Source: Treponema sp. (GTDB taxonomy: Bacteria; Spirochaetota; Spirochaetia; Treponematales; Treponemataceae). From it: 8,481 nucleotides of DNA. Location of the stretch: positions 1 to 8,481 of the forward strand of contig SFOB01000101.1 in NCBI GenBank assembly GCA_004554075.1, read 5' to 3'. Below the pieces are notes generated by a model. The model had not been told where the DNA came from, did no database searches, and worked only from the letters and a program-made list of their open reading frames with translations. Below, piece after piece: positions 5,767-8,481 of this stretch (its first letter is position 1; each line of letters opens with the position of its first letter). The position numbers and the translations under genes are program-made.

Positions 5767-7260
5767 TTGAATAATATGGTGGTTCCTGGCATATATGTTC
5801 AGGAGCAGCAATATAATTTAAATTCTCTAAAGATTGACAATCGGTGTCTGTCTGGTTTTGCAGGTATTACCGAATGTGGTCCTATAAATACTCCTGTAAA
5901 AATTAGGAGTTTTGACGAATATCTAAAAGTTTTCGGAGGTTTTGATACTGCCGGTATTCTTCCTTGTTCAATTTATAATTATTTCCGATGTGGTGGAAAA
6001 GAATGTGTTGTCGTTAGAATTGCGGATGAAAAAACTGCGGCTTGTGCGAAGTTAAAGATAAAACAGAATCGTGGAAAGATAGAATTTGAGGCTAGTTCTC
6101 CTGGACATTGGGGGAATTATATTTCGGCAAGCATTTGGAAAGAAGACGAGAAGTACTTTTCTGTCTCTTTAACATATCAGGCAAAAACTGAAAACTTTAT
6201 TCATCTTTCATGTGATAAAAATGACGAACGCTATATTGTAACATATATAAATGCTCGCTCTTCATTATGTAAGGTTAAAGTAAAGGGCTTTGCCACTGTG
6301 CCAGCTCCTGTATTTATGCGGAACTTTTCGTCAGGAAATGATGGGATTGCCGATTTGAAAGCAGGAAATTATATTGGCTATTATAATGGGCTTAATGATT
6401 ATGCTGGTATAGGTTGTTTTGAGAGTTTTGATGATATTTCATTAATTGCTGTACCGGATATATGCTGGCTAAAAAAGCCGGAAGATATGCAGTCTGTGCA
6501 GATGGCTCTTATTGCACAGGCAGAACGTTTCCCAAATCGATTTGCGATTCTTGATGTTCCTGAGCAATTGGACATCATAGGGGCGGCAAATTGGGTAAAA
6601 AGAATGACAAGTTCATTTGCTGCGGCATATTATCCATTTATAGATATTACGGATCCATTGGATAGAACAGGTATTGGAACTATTCGTGTGCCTCCAAGCG
6701 GTGCTATTTGTGGGTGTATAGCTGCGACTGACGGCGAAAAAGGTGTTTTTTGTGCTCCGGCCAATTGTTTGATAGATGGAGCTGTAGGTTTATCAAATTC
6801 TCTGACAATCGGGGAACAAGAAATATTGTATACATCAAGAATCAATTTCTTAAAATATTTCCCCGGAAGAGGAGTAAAAATTTGGGGTGCGAAAACATTA
6901 TCTTGTGAAAAAGAATGGGAACAGATAAATGTCAGGAGAACTTTCAGTCGTGTATGCAAGGCACTAAAAGAAGGAACTCGATGGGCTGTCTTTGAGCCAA
7001 ATGATAAAAATTTGCGAAAAAGGCTTGTAAGGCAAGTTTATGGTTTTTTATTAAATCTTTGGCATGACGGCTATTTTGCCGGAAGCACTCCAGAGCAGGG
7101 CTTTTATGTAAGATGCGATGAGGAAATAAATCCTCCTGAAAATATAGACTCTGGAATACTGACTTTTGAAGTAGGATTGGCAATTATCCATCCAGTTGAA
7201 TTCTTTAAGATTGTACTGACAGCAGAAAAAGATGGAGCAAGCGTATACTTGCAAGAATAG
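5767..7260 (+). CDS. Contractile tail sheath protein (Afp2/Pvc2-like)
   Basis: This 497-aa protein has the family pattern at both ends. The N-terminus reads 'VVPGIYVQEQ', then 'LSGFAGITECGPINTPVKI', 'SFDEYLKVFGGF' and 'FRCGGKECVVVRIA', the strand used for subunit linkage and the inner domain. The C-terminus reads 'NVRRTFSRVCKALKEGTRW', 'VFEPND', 'VYGFLLNLWHDGYFAG' and 'ILTFEVGLAIIHPVEFFKI', the conserved sheath core. Sheath subunits form the outer helical tube that contracts to drive the inner tube. The TTG at 5767 directly abuts the VWA stop and lies 9 nt after AAGGGA (5752-5757). The alternative ATG at 5776 would leave an 18-nt spacing, so TTG is preferred. Only one sheath gene is present here, whereas Afp/PVC clusters carry three. 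It is followed by the tube gene, as expected. Confidence 0.93.
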   Translation: MNNMVVPGIYVQEQQYNLNSLKIDNRCLSGFAGITECGPINTPVKIRSFDEYLKVFGGFDTAGILPCSIYNYFRCGGKECVVVRIADEKTAACAKLKIKQNRGKIEFEASSPGHWGNYISASIWKEDEKYFSVSLTYQAKTENFIHLSCDKNDERYIVTYINARSSLCKVKVKGFATVPAPVFMRNFSSGNDGIADLKAGNYIGYYNGLNDYAGIGCFESFDDISLIAVPDICWLKKPEDMQSVQMALIAQAERFPNRFAILDVPEQLDIIGAANWVKRMTSSFAAAYYPFIDITDPLDRTGIGTIRVPPSGAICGCIAATDGEKGVFCAPANCLIDGAVGLSNSLTIGEQEILYTSRINFLKYFPGRGVKIWGAKTLSCEKEWEQINVRRTFSRVCKALKEGTRWAVFEPNDKNLRKRLVRQVYGFLLNLWHDGYFAGSTPEQGFYVRCDEEINPPENIDSGILTFEVGLAIIHPVEFFKIVLTAEKDGASVYLQE

Positions 7261-7284
7261 CATAATAAAAAGGAGAATGTTATT

Positions 7285-7725
7285 ATGGCAGACGATGGAA
7301 AAATTACTTCATATTTATTCACTGTAGAAATTGATGGAATTGAAACTGCAAGATTCCAGAAATGCGAAGGTCTTGAAGCCGAAACCTATGTCTATGAGGT
7401 TGAAGAAGGGGGCTTAAATAATACGACTCACAAGTTTTATGGTCGCACAAGATATCCGAATATTATTTTGGAAAAGGGTATTACAGACAATGATGACCTC
7501 TTTAAGTGGTATAAAGAAACATTGCTTGATGACCAGAAAATTGAACGAAAAAATGGTTCAATTATTTTAAAAGATATAGAAAATAATGAGGTAAAGCGTT
7601 GGAATTTTTTTAGGGCATTCCCATGCAGATGGATTGGTCCAAGACTGGAAACAAATATGGGTAGCGAATATGCTGTTGAAAGAATTGAAATAACTCATGA
7701 AGGTCTGGCACTGGATAGTAACTAA
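7285..7725 (+). CDS. Inner tube protein (T4 gp19 / Afp1-Afp5 family)
   Basis: This 146-aa protein is typical in length for CIS tube subunits. Hallmarks are 'YLFTVEIDGIETARFQKCEGL' at residues 10-30, where the family has F-x-V-x-I-x-G followed by F-x-x-x-x-G-L; 'YPNIILEKGITDNDDLFKWY' in the middle; and 'RAFPCRWIGPRLE' and 'AVERIEITHEGL' at the C-terminus. Such subunits form hexameric rings that stack into the inner tube carrying cargo. The ATG follows AGGAG with 9-nt spacing, 24 nt after the sheath stop, and the gene ends in tandem stops (TAATAA). Only one tube gene is seen, whereas Afp/PVC clusters have two, so this one may serve both the baseplate-proximal and repeated rings, or a second copy lies outside the window. 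Confidence 0.93.
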   Translation: MADDGKITSYLFTVEIDGIETARFQKCEGLEAETYVYEVEEGGLNNTTHKFYGRTRYPNIILEKGITDNDDLFKWYKETLLDDQKIERKNGSIILKDIENNEVKRWNFFRAFPCRWIGPRLETNMGSEYAVERIEITHEGLALDSN

Positions 7726-7748
7726 TAAAAAAAAAGGGAGTATAGATT

Positions 7749-8369
7749 ATGGCACTGGAAAAAGCGGTTATTAGTAACTTGGATAAAGGCGAAGATATAG
7801 CGGTAATGTTTAATCCAAAAGAATATGTTATGGAAAAAAAGACTCCTTGGAGTGAAGTTAATGTTTTTGGAATGGATGCTCCGCCGGTGCAATTTACAAT
7901 GGGAGAAAGAAAAAGACTGAGCATGGAGCTTTTTTTTGATACTTCGGAAGATAAGACCGATGTTCGCAATTATACTTCCAAAGTTGAGGAGCTTATGCTT
8001 GTGAATGCTCAGGAACATAGACCTCCGCTTTTAAGATTTAGCTGGGGAAGTCTCAGTTTTGATTGTGTATTGGAAGACCTTGTTCAGCGTTTTACACTTT
8101 TTGATAATAGCGGGCTTCCTCTACGGGCAATTCTTAAAGTTGTATTCAAAGAGTATTCAACAGCAGCGACACAATTATCAAATACAAGGCGTGAATCTGC
8201 CGATCATACAAAAAGAATGGCATTAAGAGAAGGTGAGACTCTCAGTTCTATCAGTGCCCGGGAATATAATGACAGCCGAAAATGGCGAGCCATTGCAGAT
8301 GCTAATAACATTGATGATCCTGAAAATGTTATGCCGGGAACAATAGTAGAACTTCCGCCCCTTTATTAG
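7749..8369 (+). CDS. Afp7-like CIS tube/baseplate adaptor with LysM domain
   Basis: This 206-aa protein has two domains. Residues 1-140 match the CIS tube-initiator fold: 'ISNLDKGEDIAVMFNPKEYVMEK', 'FTMGERKRLSMELFFDTS', 'PPLLRFSWGSLSFDCVLEDL' and 'FTLFDNSGLPLRAILKVVF'. Residues ~152-205 form a LysM module: 'MALREGETLSSISAREYND', 'WRAIADANNIDDP' and 'MPGTIVELPPL'. In Afp/PVC the equivalent (Afp7/Pvc7, related to phage LysM baseplate proteins) joins the spike hub to the inner tube. The LysM can be structural rather than peptidoglycan-binding. SD AAGGGAG (7734-7740) is 8 nt before the ATG, and the gap to the tube gene is 23 nt. It directly precedes the spike gene, which matches the Afp7-Afp8 order. 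Confidence 0.9.
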   Translation: MALEKAVISNLDKGEDIAVMFNPKEYVMEKKTPWSEVNVFGMDAPPVQFTMGERKRLSMELFFDTSEDKTDVRNYTSKVEELMLVNAQEHRPPLLRFSWGSLSFDCVLEDLVQRFTLFDNSGLPLRAILKVVFKEYSTAATQLSNTRRESADHTKRMALREGETLSSISAREYNDSRKWRAIADANNIDDPENVMPGTIVELPPLY

Positions 8370-8392
8370 AATTAAAGGAGATGTAGCCGACG

Positions 8393-8481
8393 ATGTCATC
8401 AGAGAACAAAACGCTGACCCCGATATGGATAGTCTATGCGGACGGAGCGAGGCTTCCCTGGAAGTATGAGGGGGCATTGAA
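8393..8481 (+). CDS. 5' end of probable VgrG/Afp8-like spike protein (partial)
   Basis: The first 29 codons (MSSENKTLTPIWIVYADG...) are open to the window edge. AAGGAG at 8375-8380 is 12 nt upstream of the ATG, a slightly long spacing; the nearer ATG at 8381 is followed at once by a stop. The position straight after the LysM adaptor is where CIS clusters encode the late-control-D/VgrG-type hub-spike. The residues seen could be the first strand of that domain, but 29 residues cannot confirm it. GC over 8381-8481 is about 52%, well above the preceding genes. Confidence 0.6.
   Translation, partial: MSSENKTLTPIWIVYADGARLPWKYEGAL

Noticed and set aside
7610..8018. Overlapping minus-strand frames across the tube and LysM genes
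   Set aside because: They oppose strongly supported structural genes and their compositions are implausible.
1..8481. CRISPR arrays, tRNA/rRNA genes, transposase genes
   Set aside because: No regularly spaced direct repeats, no tRNA cloverleaf or rRNA-like sequence, and no transposase or integrase motifs were seen on either strand.

Overview
The window is AT-rich (my estimate is high 30s % GC), uses TTG/ATG starts and has very tight gene packing. It carries structural genes of a contractile injection system of the extracellular (eCIS/Afp/PVC) type. A host-associated spirochete such as a gut or rumen Treponema would fit the composition and gene style. No marker gene in the window proves this, so the organism is an inference.

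Layout. (1) 1-430: a left flank with no complete gene, holding a short PAAR-like ORF. It looks like the truncated 3' part of a spike gene and has higher GC than its neighbours. (2) 414-2517, minus strand: a three-gene operon transcribed right to left, consisting of a small XRE-type HTH regulator, an ImmA/IrrE-type zinc metallopeptidase and a PIN-like nuclease. The stop and start codons overlap (TAATG) at both junctions. This is a toxin-antitoxin or defence-like module. (3) 2518-2693: a divergent regulatory region with back-to-back promoters and repeated GAGA/TCTC inverted elements. (4) 2694-8481, plus strand: an operon with gaps of 0-24 nt. It encodes an unrecognised 506-aa protein, a zinc-ribbon/FHA protein, a membrane-anchored VWA/zinc-ribbon protein, the contractile sheath, the inner tube, an Afp7-like tube/LysM protein, and the first 29 codons of what is probably the Afp8/VgrG-like spike.

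How the genes may work together. Sheath, tube, LysM adaptor and spike are core particle parts. The three genes upstream of the sheath are not standard Afp/PVC components. The VWA protein has a signal peptide, a degenerate VWA domain outside the membrane, one transmembrane segment and a cytoplasmic zinc ribbon. The FHA protein is predicted to be soluble and carries a zinc ribbon with the same I-M-x3-W-x2-C-P-x-C spacing. The 506-aa protein has a TssK-like or tail-protein-like N-terminus. Together they suggest a membrane-docking or regulatory module for the particle, which is the most novel system-level idea here. The XRE repressor of the divergent operon may also control the particle operon, since operator-like repeats overlap both promoters. 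Both ideas are inference.
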